A DNA stretch of 64,000 nt, from positions 62,001-126,000 of the forward strand of contig CAMRHE010000054.1 of the NCBI GenBank assembly GCA_947044405.1, read 5' to 3'. The notes beneath the pieces were generated by a model. It saw only the letters and a program-made list of their open reading frames with translations. It made no database searches and was not told the DNA's origin. The first letter of the stretch is position 1. Each line of letters starts with the position of its first letter. Below are positions 48,124 through 60,179 of the stretch, one piece after another. Source of the stretch: Leptodactylus fallax. Lineage: Eukaryota; Chordata; Amphibia; Anura; Leptodactylidae. The position numbers were made by a program, and so were the translations under genes.

Positions 48124-50079
48124 CTCTATAAGCTAAAAAGCTAGAAAGCTCTTTCCCTTCTAAGCCCTGATGTGTGCCCACGCATCAGTTTACGCCCCCA
48201 TATACAACTTTTTATACCCTGTATAGCCCAGTTAATAGCTTTAGGAGTGCATGTCTCTGATGACACAAAGTGGGAACAACATGTTGGGCACTGAAATGGC
48301 AAATAGCTATAAAAATTTTAATGTCTACATTGTACATTCATTTTTCGAAAGGACTCTTGGGCTCAACATGATTATACCCCTTGAGAAATTCCTTGAGGGG
48401 TGTAGTTTCCAAAATGGTGTCATTTGGGGATATCCATTGTACTGGTATTTTAGGGGATCTGCAAATACGACATGGCACCTGAAAACTATTCCAGCAAAAT
48501 CTGCTCTTCAAAAGCCAAAAAGCGCTCTTTCTATTCACATTTTACCCATACAGAAGTTTACGACCACATATGGGGTATTCCTCTGTTCAGAAGAAATTGT
48601 GTAACGAACTTTGGGGAGCTTTTTATTCTTTATCCTCTTGTGAAAATGAAAAAAATTTGGGGCTAAATTGACGTTTTATTGGAAAAAAGTAATTTTTAAT
48701 TTTCATGTCCCAATGTTAATAAAATCTGTGAAACAGCTATACCCCTTGACATGTTCTGTGAGGGGTGTAATTTCCAAAATGGGGTCACTTTTTTGGGATT
48801 TCCATTGTACATGTATTTTATCACACTCCAAATTCTGCACTCCAAAAGCCAAATAGTGCTCTTTCCATTTCGAGCCCTCCCATGTCCCCATACAGCAGAT
48901 TAAGACCACATATGGGGTATTGCTGTGTTTATGAGCAATTTTTTAACAAACTGTGCAATGCTTTTTCTCCTGTAACCCCTTGTGAAATTGAAAATTTTGG
49001 GGATAAAGTGACGTTTTAATAATTTTTCATTTACACATTCCAATGTTAATAAAATCTCTGAAACGACTGTGGGGTCAAAATGCTCAATATACCCCTTGAT
49101 AAATTCTGTGAGGGGTCACTTTTGGAGGGTTTCCATTGTATTGGTACTTTAGGGGCTCTGCAAATGAGACATGGCACCTGAAAACTATTCCAGAAAAATC
49201 TGCTTTTCAAAAACTCAGTGTTGTTCCTTTCCTCCCTCGCACTGCCGTGTGCCTAAACATCAGTTTGCAACTACATGTGGGGTATTTCTGTGCTCGGGAG
49301 AAATTGCATAACAAACTGTGAGATGCATTTTCTCTTTTAACTGCTTGGGAATATGTTAATTTTACGGATAAATGATTAAATTATTGAAAAGAAATTAAAT
49401 GTCTAAATTTCACCTCCTTATTGTTTTAATTACTGTGAAATGCTGGAAGGGTTAACAAAATTCCCAAATGCTAATATGAATTATTTGGGGGGGTGCAGTT
49501 TTGAAAATGGGGTGATTTATATGGATTTCTAATATATAGGCCTTTATAATCCTCTTCAGAACTGAAGTGATCGCTAAAAAATTAGTTTCGAAAATTTATT
49601 TGTAAATCTGGGAAATCGCAATTACACTTGTAAGCCTTCTAACATCCAAAATAAATCAAAGGGACGATTAAAAGATGATGCCAATATAAAGCATATATAA
49701 TGTAGATAACATTTATTAATTTTTTTGGCATGACTGTCTGAAAAGCAGAGCATTTCACATTTTGAAAATTGCGATTTCTTTTTTCCAAATTTACATCAAA
49801 TTTTCCTTTTTTTTTTTTATAAATAAATACAAAAATATTGATCAATGTTTACCACTACAATGAAGTACAATGTGTCATGAAAAAACAGTCTCAAAATCAC
49901 TTGTGTAAGTTAAAGCATCTTTAAATTGACACAAATACATTTTGAAAAAAATGAGGCCTGGTCCTTAAGGTACTTTTAGGTTGTGCCTCTAAGGGGTTAA
50001 AGTCATGCTAAACTTTGCTACATCTGTACTGATGTAACAGACTTAAACTTGATACCAATAACACAATAGTCATCTGACA

Positions 50080-50367
50080 GACACCTAGGTGCATAGATTG
50101 TTACCAGGCAGACGTCTGGTTACTGTGCTGTGACTATAGCAAGCTGTGCACCTGTGTGTTCATCACATGACTATGGACTTTATATCACATGACCATGGGC
50201 TGATATTTATCCACTGGAAGTAAGCAGAATGAATAATAGAAAGTAAAGATCTAAAAAACTGTGAGAGATTGATACACAAAGTATATTGGAAAATTGTATA
50301 ACTTTTCATTATACAAACAATAATATTCATCTCTCAATATCTGTCTGAAACTGGACAATTCCTTTAA
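50080..50367. mobile_element. T2/Kolobok-like MITE, right half
   Basis: The segment matches the right half of 28130-28554 (shared CTGTGCACCTGTGTGT, ATATCACATGACCATGG and TCCACT(A/G)GAAGTAA). Here it retains the outer arm that the other copy has lost, ending GGACAATTCCTTTAA at 50367. The left half is missing. 50368-50980 has no recognisable feature. Confidence 0.65.
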
Positions 50368-50980
50368 GTCTGATCACATCTGTAATTTAGAATAGGAGGC
50401 ACTGAACGAATAAAACATCAGTCAGTATGACTCTGGGATACTAATGGCAGAGGACTGATAAATTTGATTTGAGTTGCAAAAATATTAGACAATTTTTACA
50501 TTATTCATTGTTATTAATGCAGAAATAATTACAAAATATTATATTGAAAAGAAGCATAAACTGTTCTGTATACAGGAAACATCATAGGAGATGGTACTTC
50601 CAAAAGGTCCCAACAGTTAGACCCTTACTTCTTGGACACTAATATATACAGTAGTCTAATATCCCTTTAGGAATAAGTGAATAAGAAATAGGGAAGGCAT
50701 GTTCCACTCACAACTACAAATATTCTAAAATCTGTTCAATTAATTTTAACAGAAAATTTACAGTACTGTACATTATTGAACGCATTTTCCCTTTTAACAG
50801 CGTAAAGTGTACTTGCCAAGGACAAGGAGTAAAGTAGTCCTGCTGATTAAATAGGGAGCAGTGTTTCTTTACAGTTTGACTAGCTTTTTTTTCTTTGCAA
50901 TCATTTCAATCGAATTCTGAGTATATGACATGACAAGCTATTTGGATGTTGAAAAAAAAATATCATTCCATTATACTTAC

Positions 50981-51166
50981 GCTGACAAACAGGTGGTTTG
51001 CCTGCATTACTCCATGATCCATCTTCTTGACATACTGCTGTTGATTGTTGACTAGATTGTAATCTGTAGCCTTCATTACATTCATATATCACTTTGCTTC
51101 CTAAAGTAAACTCATTTCCAGACACTGAGCCATTTCCAGGTGGCTGAGCAATTCCACAGGATATAG
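50981..51166 (-). CDS. CSMD1: CSMD-family gene, sushi exon 2 of 5 in the window
   Basis: This 186-bp minus-strand exon encodes a complete sushi domain. The acceptor is TTTTCAG and the donor is GTAAGT. The translation starts ISCGIAQPPGNGSVSGNEFT, carries the GYRL motif after the third-Cys region, and ends with KPPVCQ. Length is 62 codons and both ends are phase 1, so it joins in frame to the exon at 62351-62539 upstream and the exon at 18903-19097 downstream. There is no internal stop or frameshift, which contrasts with the decayed transposon reading frames around it. The intron that follows is about 31.9 kb, the longest complete one here, and holds most of the transposon load. Confidence 0.9.
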
Positions 51167-54100
51167 CTGAAAACATAAATAAAAGCTGAACGTTTTATAC
51201 ATTATGTTTTTTGAAAAATATACATAAATTTAAATATTATTAGATGTTTAACGCTTTGAGACTGCAATATACTTGCTGATAAAGTCAGTAGCACCAAGAG
51301 GTTTTCAGTTCATGAGTAATTAAATTTAAAGGTCATTTTTGCTGGTTTGCTGTTAAAGGCAGTAGTATTTTAATATGTTGACTATTTATGTTTTTTATGG
51401 TTTTCTTTCTATATAATAAATGTTAAGTGGCAGGTTATGCTAATGCACTTTTCTTATTTTATTTTTTATCCTAGCTTGTGAAATGGTTTTAGAAATCACT
51501 TATTTATAGATAATTTGTTGCTCCTACACACATATGACTAGTTAATGAGGCTGAAAACAGACAAAAATTCATGAATTTAACTATATTAGAAATACCTAAA
51601 GTATTGTGTTAATTCATGGGGATGTGCTTAGTTTATTTCAACATGATAAGTACCTGTATGACTAAATATATGGAAAAACAATTCTCTCAATTAAACCAAC
51701 CATTCTAAACCAATTTATGTAATATTTATCTATTCTTCATTTGTTGACTGTGGAATGTCCTATGTTTTTCATTTTAGTATCACCATCTTTTTTTAAACTT
51801 CCCTGGGGCGGTTCCATTGAATAAACTACCATCCTGCATTGCCTGTAAAAATAGTGCGGTAGTGTATGTGTGCTTTTTGACAGTCGCAGCAGATGAGAGT
51901 TATTTATCAAGTGAATACAGCCCCTGCCCTCCCCTTCACTTCATCACTAAAATTTAAAGCTTCCCAACGTGACCAAAGACCTTATGCACAATCCAGTTTT
52001 ATTGAATTTTTTGCCATGAATTTCAGAAAAAGCTTAAACAAAGCCACTCTGTGCAATGATCCACAAGACCTGCAGAAGGACCTGCAAATTTACGGTCACA
52101 TGACCATATGTGTGCAGGTCCTAATACTGTTCAAAGGCCTACACAGGTAAGGACACATCACCATATGTGTGCACGTTCTGTTGCTGGGTCTGGGGTCTCA
52201 ATTTATTTAGGGAATCTTTACAGTAGAGGTTCTGGTCAGGGGTCAGTATTATGGTAATTTTATTGGGCATATGTTTTAAGGTCTGTACTTGTTGCAAAAA
52301 TCAAGGAACCAAAGGTGTCTCAAAAGCAAGCTCAGCAGCAATTGGATAATTCTTCATGTGGTCAAGACCACACAAAGAAGTAAAAGAGGAAAGAGAATTA
52401 CTCCACATGGTCCACACATAAGATATCATTGGAGTCAATAGATTTATAAAGGGACTGCTACCTCCCCTGACTTGTCTGTTATAATACCATAATCCTTTGC
52501 ATTACTCAAAATATCTCAGTGGAGCACAGACCTTACTGACAACAGCATGTTACCATTCCCTTTTTCAAGAGGAGGTGCCCCTACAGAGTCTAATACTGTC
52601 AGCAATGATTTGACAGTGTCAGTTTTTAGAGACATATTCTTTTCACAAGGAAAATTGGGACAGCCAGTTGTGATGACCAGGGATCACCCAATCCTAGCAC
52701 ATAAAGATGGTGTTGTCTTCTTGAGTGTTGCAGGCCAGCAGTTGGAGAAAAGGGGGAAATTTGGGTTACAGCGCAAGGGCTATAATCTCCCAAATCAAAG
52801 CTGTCAAAGGCATTTAGAATAGTTTACCTTTTCAAACAAAATATATTTTTCTTTTATCTACATATATCCATAACACATTTGCACTTTTCTGTAGTGATTG
52901 TCAGTGAATCAAGGATAATAAAGCATTATAGTAAAGTGCAATAGTAATTTATTTGAATTTGGTATCAATATAAAAGGAATACCAATATTGATAAAGTTAC
53001 AGATGTGTACCAATGCACAGTTAGATAGATGTGTTGACTACGTGATTTAAAGCATGTTCATATACAAAACAATAGATATTCATGAAATGAAGTTTTGTGG
53101 AGCACAAAGAAAAGGATAGGAAGGATGGAAGGGTAAGATATGAGGGAGGATAAGAAGAAAAGTAATAGTTACTAGGTACTACAGTACACAATCATATGCC
53201 ATTGGTGGGAAATGTGTCAGTGAGTATACAGAAAGATGAAAAAAAATAAAATACAGTAGAAAAGATGGCAGCAATTATAGGACAAAAGAAGAATTGCACA
53301 CTTTTACAAAAAAGTAACAAAGTAGATAACCATACTATACTTCACTGGTGACTCTGAGCTGCAGTGCCAGACAGAACCCACTGACATATCTGGCACTGTT
53401 ACTGTAAGGAAGAAGTCAGGTCTTTCTAATCCTTTACAACCCCCAAATCATAGCACCTTGTAGAGGTGAGTCTACATTTTCTAAATATGCTCCTGTTATT
53501 CATATTTGGAGTCTAATTTTCAAGTGAATTGCCCATATATTCAAGTTCAGGCACACTAAGACACATACTCAAAGCACTTCCACTCATTTATATGAACACA
53601 ATAGCAATTTATATGAAAATGGAGCCCCAAACCTGAATAACAGAGGTATAATTGGGAATTATAGAATCACCTTTACAAGGTACTGGGGTTACGTTTATAA
53701 CCAATTTACTGCTGACTGACTCCCTTTTAGTTTTATTAAGATGCAACCATTGAAGCCAAGTTGGTTCTGTTTCTGACCACTTCAACTTGGAAAAAAAAGC
53801 TACAGTATGTTGGCAAATCAATATTTTTAAAGATGAGATGATGTTTTTGGGAGAGATTAACTGTACATTGATTGGTATTGTATAATAAATCATCTCCTTT
53901 CAGACAAGTAGTGTCATTTGGGAAAGAACAAGGGAATAACAAGAATGAGGAAGCTCCAAAACAGTGAGAACAAAGTTCAAATTTTCCTGATGCACAAATC
54001 AAATTGGGACCCCAGAGATAAGAGAGTATTGCTATTGTGGGAACCAGGCAACTCATTTAACTCAAATCCCATATGAAAAGATGCACAGGAAAACCAGTTG

Positions 54101-55408
54101 GTAACACTGAACACCTACATGTTTTTGATACCTTACATGTCTTTACTCCTGTCTATTGGACACACCGAATGAACATCTTCTTATAGTCATTGCACTGTAC
54201 AATTTACTTTAACTATATCTTTGCTAAAGAATAAAGAACTTTTAATGAAAAATAAAGCCTGAAGGTATTGGCAAAAAGTGTTCAGATCTTGAATCTCTCT
54301 TACTGTAGCCAAGATCATGGCAACTAAGAAATATCATATCCTTTCTTACAAAATCAACAGACAATTATTTAGCTTTTAGCTCTTTTTTTTATTTTTTTCT
54401 TTCTGATTGAACAAATAAAAATGCCTTCATCAGTTATCACAGGCTCATGATCTCTACTGAGTTAACATGTCAATAAAAGGTAATATGTAGCTGGGAAATA
54501 ATCAGTATAGGGACAAAATATGACAATGGTTCTATGAGCAGAAGAAATAAAAAGAAATCATACAGGATCTATATAGCTTTCCAACACACTGACACTTATT
54601 GCAATTTGCCATTGACTACCTGTTAAAGCCAAAGGTTAAGATTATAAAAGAAATTAAAGTTGACAGGAAAAACCATAGAACACCGTCCAGCAAATACATT
54701 GTGGTGACACTGAATGCAGTTAGTGTATCTTTTACTGGAACAGTTGTGCTTGCTTTATTTGAAGGTTTTAAGAGAACCAGATACGTCAAATAGAAAATGA
54801 ATGGGTCACAAATCAATTTAACATGTAAAGATCTATTAGAGAATAAAATGAATGCTTTTTGATAGAACCAAGTTTGCCTCATCAACATTGGTAAAGTTAA
54901 TTATGCATACAAAAAAGAAGACTGTATTATTCTTATAGGATATTTTTCCCTAAAATTTATGAAACTATACAATAATATATTGACATATTTTGTTATTTTG
55001 TCACTGGCTACTTGGCTACTTTTGTCATTTGGCTCATTTCCTGTACTGTATTCATCTATTTCTCACTTATTTTCACAATATTTAGGCAGAGTTTCTTTTC
55101 ACTATAATTTTGGAAACATACCTCAACATTAGCTGGATTTTAAAGAAGTGTATTTAATTAACTGAGAGGTGATTTGAAAGTCATACCTTAATTTTTTTTT
55201 TTTTAGAGAGACCCTTTCAATTAGTCTGAATCTCCAAGTACTTTAATTGAAGTACATGGGAAGTAATTGACAGCCTGAGAATACTGTCACCTGGCTTGCA
55301 GATAATCTTAACCAATTAAATATTTCTCATCCACGCAAAAAGTGTTGCCATAACTATTATTCTTGCCATAAAAATATCAAATAATGAGAAAAATTTTTTA
55401 GATTTATT
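51167..55408. other. Intron, 4.2 kb without recognisable elements
   Basis: This part of the 11.2-kb intron is AT-rich and, unlike its surroundings, shows no transposon I can recognise. The frames at 51893-52150, 52547-52822 and 53609-54056 have no coding signature that I trust. Confidence 0.45.
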
Positions 55409-55562
55409 CATTATTATTGTTTATTTATATAACACCATTAATTCCATGGTGCTTTACATTTGAGGATTTACATACGGTACACAAGATGTACAAAAACATA
55501 ATACTAACAGTGACCAACTGGCACAGTGGGATACAGGGCACTGCCCACAAGGGCTTACAATC
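55409..55562 (-). mobile_element. L2-type LINE, 3' tail only
   Basis: The segment (ATTATTGTTTATTTATATAA, then CCATGGTGCTTTACATTTGA, to CACAAGGGCTTACAATC) is the complement of the L2 3' end seen at 43780-43936. Only the last 150 bases of the element are present. Confidence 0.85.
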
Positions 55563-56000
55563 AAAAATATTACATTAAACTACTTTAAATTATTAGTTTT
55601 GATTTGCTAGCTGCATTAGCAATAGTAAAAGAAAATGCCCAATTATTCTCATTAACATTTCTGTAGGGGGAGGGTGAGGCTGCTGGAAATGAAAGATAAA
55701 TAGCTGCAGCTGCCAAACTCTGATACACTGTGTGAGTCAGTGAACTATTAACAATGCTAAGACTCTACCTGTGCATGGAGAGAAGTAGCAAATCATTTGA
55801 GCCAGCAGAAGCCTCCTCCTCCCCCTCCACTCTCTATTGACTCCTGTGTGTGAGATGAGTATGAAGGCAGACTCTATATAAATCAATATTTTGAGTGAAG
55901 ATGAGAAGGAGAGAAGCCTATAAGTGGGATACATTACAAATTTTTTTATACTTGGCAATGCATTTTAAACAATGTTATTTTTTCACAGCATTCTCTGCTA
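55563..56000. other. Intron, no feature recognised
   Basis: About 440 bases between the L2 tail and a TTAA element; nothing recognised. Confidence 0.5.
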
Positions 56001-57230
56001 TTAAGCCCTTCCCGACATCCGCCGTAATAGTACAGCGGATGTCGGGTATTTAGATATCACGACCGCTCAGGAGCAGATGCCCACGATCAGTGCCCGCATT
56101 GTGGGCATTAAGGCCCCCGGCGCCTCAGTCAAAGCTGACCGAGGCACCATTACCATTGGGGTCGGGGGGGGGGGGGTCGCCAGCGCCCAGAATGAGATCT
56201 GGGGCTGGTGATCCATTGCTATGACAGCCAGAAGCCTATTGAAGGCTCCGAGGTTTGCCTGACATTAGTTTGCATGACAGGCTGCTTCATGCATTCTAAT
56301 GCATTAGCATTTCTGATCAGACACCCTGGGGTTCAAGACCCGTAGAGGGTCTAATAATAAAGTATTAAAAAAACTATAAAAAATTCAAAATAATTAAAAA
56401 TTCAAATCACTCCCCTTTCCCTAGAACATTGTTCCCCAACCTTTTTCGCACCATGGCCCAGCAGGGGGGGCGATGAGCGGGTGGCAGGGTGGGTGTTTTA
56501 GGGGTGGGGCTTTGGTCATATGGGGGAGGGTTATGAATACATATAAAAGTAGAAAATTACTATGAAAAACATACACATTAGATATCCCTTTGTACGAAAA
56601 GCCTGGCGTACAAACTTCTAAAAATATTTTTCCAGTACAGTGAACACCGTAGTGGGAAAAAAAATAAATAAATCAAAAGCGGCTGTTTCACCTCTGATAA
56701 AAATTTTAATAAAAAGTGATCAAAGCAAAAGACATTCCCCAAAATGGTATAACTGAATAGTATACCTGGCACTGCAAAAAAGGTGTCCTATACATGGAAA
56801 TATAAAAGTTACAGGTGTCAGAATATGGCGACCTTAAGAAAAATGTTTTGTTTTTTTTTGCACAGTTTAGAATTTTTGTTAAGGGCTTAAAATGTAAATA
56901 AAACTATATAAATTGGGTACACCCGAAATTGTACCAAAACATAGAATACAGGTGACATATAATTTTGACTTCACAGTGAATGCCGTAAAAACGAAACTCG
57001 TAAGAAAGTCGCACAAATGCACTTTTTCACCAATTACACCCCATTCTGAATTTCTTTCTAGCTTCCCAGTACATTGAACAATAAATGGTACCATTATGAA
57101 GTACAATTTGTCCTGCAAATATTAAATCCTCATATGGATCTGTAAACGGAAAAATAATAAAGTTATGGGGTTTAGAAGGCAGGGAGTCAAAAATGAAAAT
57201 TGAAAAATGCCTCTGGTAGAAAGGAGTTAA
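56001..57230 (+). mobile_element. TTAA-flanked non-autonomous DNA element, near complete
   Basis: The element starts TTAAGCCCTTCCCGACATCC and ends GGTAGAAAGGAGTTAA, with TTAA at both ends and inverted terminal CCCTTCC/GGAAGGG-like sequence. The left 50 bases contain a GACATCCGCC...GGCGGATGTC-type hairpin around TAATAGTACAGC. It is the reference copy for the fragments at 18240-18628 and 39798-43997. A short C/G-rich insert (about 56425-56540, with TTCCCCAACCTTTTTCGCAC) resembles a hAT end. Non-coding. Confidence 0.75.
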
Positions 57231-57283
57231 AAAAAAAATCTAGGATGACCTTTTAAATGCTAATAAAGGTCCAGTTCTAATTA

Positions 57284-57480
57284 GAGATGAGTGAACCAGT
57301 TCGTAATTTTTTGCTGTTTGGTTTGCACAAAACCATGGAGAAGGCATAGTAGAAGGATCACAATCTCTGGGATCAGGCAGGCTTCCCCATAATGCCTTGC
57401 AAGCATCTCTCATGACCACAGACTGCCAATTATGAGGGACTAAATATATGAGATTACTGATAACTCGGTGATGAATCATC
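57284..57480. mobile_element. hAT-like MITE fragment
   Basis: It starts TAGAGATGAGTGAACCAGTT, the TAGAGATGAGCGAA-type terminus common in vertebrate hAT elements, followed by GTTTGGTTTGCACAAAACC. The right end is not clear. Confidence 0.45.
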
Positions 57481-57695
57481 ATAGCCTCATAGGCATTATA
57501 AAAAGGAAGAAAAGGTGTCTATTTTGTGGTGAGAGATTAGACAGACAGGAGTCAGAGAGATAGAAAATGCAGATACACAGATAATATAGTGTGAGGAAGT
57601 GCAGTGTCTCAAAAAACTTAGGATTGTGTCTGGAGTAGAATTAATTAATAGAGAGAGAGATAGGTAATTGGATTCAATGAAGGGAATTAACTATA

Positions 57696-59321
57696 CAGTG
57701 GGTACGGAAAGTATTCAGACCCCTTTAAATTTTTCACTTTTGTTTCATTACAGCCATTTGCTAAAAGCAAAAAAGTTCATTTTTATTTCTCATTAATGTA
57801 CACTCAGCACCCCATCTTAACAGAAAAAAACAGAAATGTAGATATTTTTGCAAATTTATTAAAAAATAAAAACTGAAATATCACATGGTCATAAGTATTC
57901 AGACCCTTTGCTGTGACACTCTTTATTTAACTCACATGCTGTCCATTTCCTTCTGATCCTCCTGGAGATGGTTCTACTCATTCATTGGAGTCCAGATGTG
58001 TTTAATTAAACTGATTGGACTTTATTAGGAAAGGCACACACCTGTCTATATAAGCCCTCACAGCTCATAGTGCATGTCAAAGCAATTGAGAATCATGAGG
58101 TCAAAGGAACTGCCCAAGAAGCTCAGAGACATAATTGTGGCAAGGCACAGATCTGGCCAAGGCTACAAAAGAATTTCTGCAGCACTCAAGGTTCCTAAGA
58201 GCACAGTGTCCTCCATAATCCTTAAATGGAAGAAGTTTGGGACGACCAGAACTCTTCCTAGACCTGGCCGTCCAGCCAAACTGAGCAATCGTGGGAGAAG
58301 AGCCTTGGTGAGAAAGGTAAAGAAGAACCCAAAGATCACTGTGGCTGAGCTCCAGAGATGCAGTAGGGAGATGGGAGAAAGTCCTTCAACTATCACTGCA
58401 GCCCTGCACCAGTTGAGGATTTATGGCAGAGTGGCCCGAAGGAAACCTCTCCTCAGTGCAATATGGAAGCCCACATAGAGTTTGCCAAAAAACACATGAA
58501 GGACTCCCAGACTATGAGAAATAAGATTCTCTGGTCTGATGAGACAAAGATTGAACTTTTTGGAGTTAATTCTAAGCGGTATATGTGGAGAAAACCAGGC
58601 ACTGCACATCACCTGCCCAATATACTCCCAACAGTGAAACATGGTGGTGGAAGCATCATGCTATGGGGGTGTTTTTTAACTGCAGGGACAGGACGACTGG
58701 TTGCAATTGAAGGAAAGATGAATGCGACCAAGTGCAGAGATATCCTGGAAGAAAACCTCTTCCAGAGTGCTCTGGAGCTCAGACTGGGCCGAAGGTTCAC
58801 CTTCCAACAAGACAATGACCCTAAGCACACAGCTAAAATATCAAAAGAGTGGCTTCGGAACAACTCTGTGACCATTCTTGACTGGCCCAGCCAGAGCCCT
58901 GACCTCAACCCAATTGAGCATCTCTGGAGAGACCTGAAAATGGCTGTATACCAACATTCACCATCCAACCTGATGGAACTGGAGAGGATCTGCAAGGAAG
59001 AATGGCAGAGGATCCCCAAATCCAGATGTGAAAAACTTGGTGCATCATTCCCAAGAAGACTCATGGCTGTACTAGCTCAAAAGGGTGCTTCTACTCAATA
59101 CTGAGCAAAGGGTCTGAATACTTATGACCATGTGATATTTCAGTTTTTCTTTTTTAATAAATTTGCAAAAATATCTACATCTACTGTTTTTTTTTGTCAA
59201 GATTGGGTGCTGAGTGTACATTAATGAGAAATAAAATGAACTTTTTTGCTTTTAGCAAATGGCTGCAATGAAACAAAGAGTGAAAAATTTAAAGGGGTCT
59301 GAGTACTTTCTGTACCCACTG
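57696..59321 (+). mobile_element. Tc1/mariner element, DD34E, inserted at TA
   Basis: The 1626-bp element starts CAGTGGGTACGGAAAGTATT and ends with the complement (TACTTTCTGTACCCACTG), with TA at 57694-57695 and 59322-59323. Long inverted repeats include GCAAATTTATTAAAAAATAA and ATCACATGGTCATAAGTATT type sequence at both sides. One small deletion breaks the transposase. Confidence 0.94.
58095..59104 (+). pseudogene. Tc1 transposase, DD34E, one small deletion
   Basis: I take the ATG at 58095 (MRSKELPKKLRDIIVARHRS) as start because it matches the usual N-terminus; an in-frame ATG also lies at 58074. The first frame covers both helix-turn-helix motifs and the PRPGRPAKL hinge and runs to 58478. 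A loss of a few bases near 58457, in the linker KKPLLSA...H(M)KA, shifts the rest into the frame of 58463-59104. That frame has all three catalytic residues: WSDETKIELF, FQQDNDPKHT and [11 protein letters not shown], spaced DD34E, and an intact C-terminus. One lesion only, so this is the second-best preserved transposase here. Confidence 0.9.
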
Positions 59322-59332
59322 TATGTCCTATA

Positions 59333-59600
59333 TCAGGGCAACATGGTGGTTCAGCAGGCAGCACTGTTGCGTTGCGGCGCTAGGGTCCTGGGTTTAAAAT
59401 CGGACAACATTTGCATGGTGTTTGTATGTTCTTCCTGTGTTTGCTTGGGTTTCAGGTACTCAAAAAACATACTCATAGGTTAATTTGCTTAATGTAAAAC
59501 AACTGACCCTTATAAATGTTTGGAATGAGCACCTGTATGGCAGCCCCTACTCCACAATGCTCCCTGTGCTTTGAATCTCTTGTGATAGAAAAGCACAGCA
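59333..59600 (+). mobile_element. SINE-like element with tRNA-like head
   Basis: The head GGGCAACATGGTGGTTCAGC followed by GGGTCCTGGGTTTAAAATC resembles A and B boxes of a RNA polymerase III promoter (TGGTTCAGCAGG; GGTTTAAAATC). The body (TTTGTATGTTCTTCCTGTG) also occurs at 25445-25680. The precise 3' end is uncertain. 59601-60177 shows no recognisable feature. Confidence 0.55.
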
Positions 59601-60179
59601 GCTAAACCAATAAAACTAAATCACAATCCCCTTAGTCAAAAATATTCAAATTCAATCTATGTTGTGACCAAGAACAATTCAGTCAAGCCACATGGCTCTG
59701 TATTTGTTGGAATCTTTGGCTATTTTTCCAAGGAACAAAAACCAGTGTAGTTATATACACTACCTATCAAAGTCGTACAGAAAAGTTTCTTCAGTTTTTT
59801 CCTTGGCAAACACCATAAGAAATACAGTAAAGTTATATACTATACTGTATGTCTGTTTACCAATAACAATGTCTTTTGCTGTCACTTTGATATTAATGTG
59901 TCTGTCTTTGTGTGAAATAGATATAAAGATTTGAGACAGAGTTCTGGGAACCCTCAAGTGCCATACATTTTTGCAATTTGCACAACTGGTTCAGAAAAAA
60001 CTCACCTTTTGTCCAGTATCCAATCTAACCTGAATTTTGTAAAGTTTTCTACTTATAATAAATACTAAGAAATCTAATTACAAAAATGTATAGAAAACAA
60101 GTATCAATTGGTTAATATTATATGTAACAGACAGTAGTAGTGTAGTATAGTAAACACTTAAATGGTGTTCAACCAGATA

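Larger units (their letters stand above)
44500..50000. mobile_element. Large TTAA-flanked non-autonomous element with degenerate tandem modules
   Basis: The element starts TTAACCCCTCGGTGACAC at 44500 and ends CTCTAAGGGGTTAA at 50000, so short terminal inverted repeats are flanked by or include TTAA. The interior is built of diverged modules of roughly 250-400 bases, each with the order GGGGTGTAGTTTCCAAAATG, TACTTTAGGGGCTCTGCAAA, CAAAAGCCAAATAG-like, and ACCACATATGGGGTATT. Copies lie near 45060, 45830, 48380, 48755, 49080 and 49480. A 1973-bp hAT-type element is nested at 46151. Excluding that, the element is about 3.5 kb and has no recognisable gene. Confidence 0.7.

Noticed and set aside
47688..48181. 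Minus-strand frames with repeated HSGPC-like and GIM-like units
   Set aside because: They are translations of the 31-base minisatellite, whose unit length is not a multiple of three, so the frame changes along the array.
52547..52822. Plus-strand frame of 91 residues as a possible exon
   Set aside because: No recognisable domain, no clear splice context, and the stretch has no codon-like pattern that I can defend.
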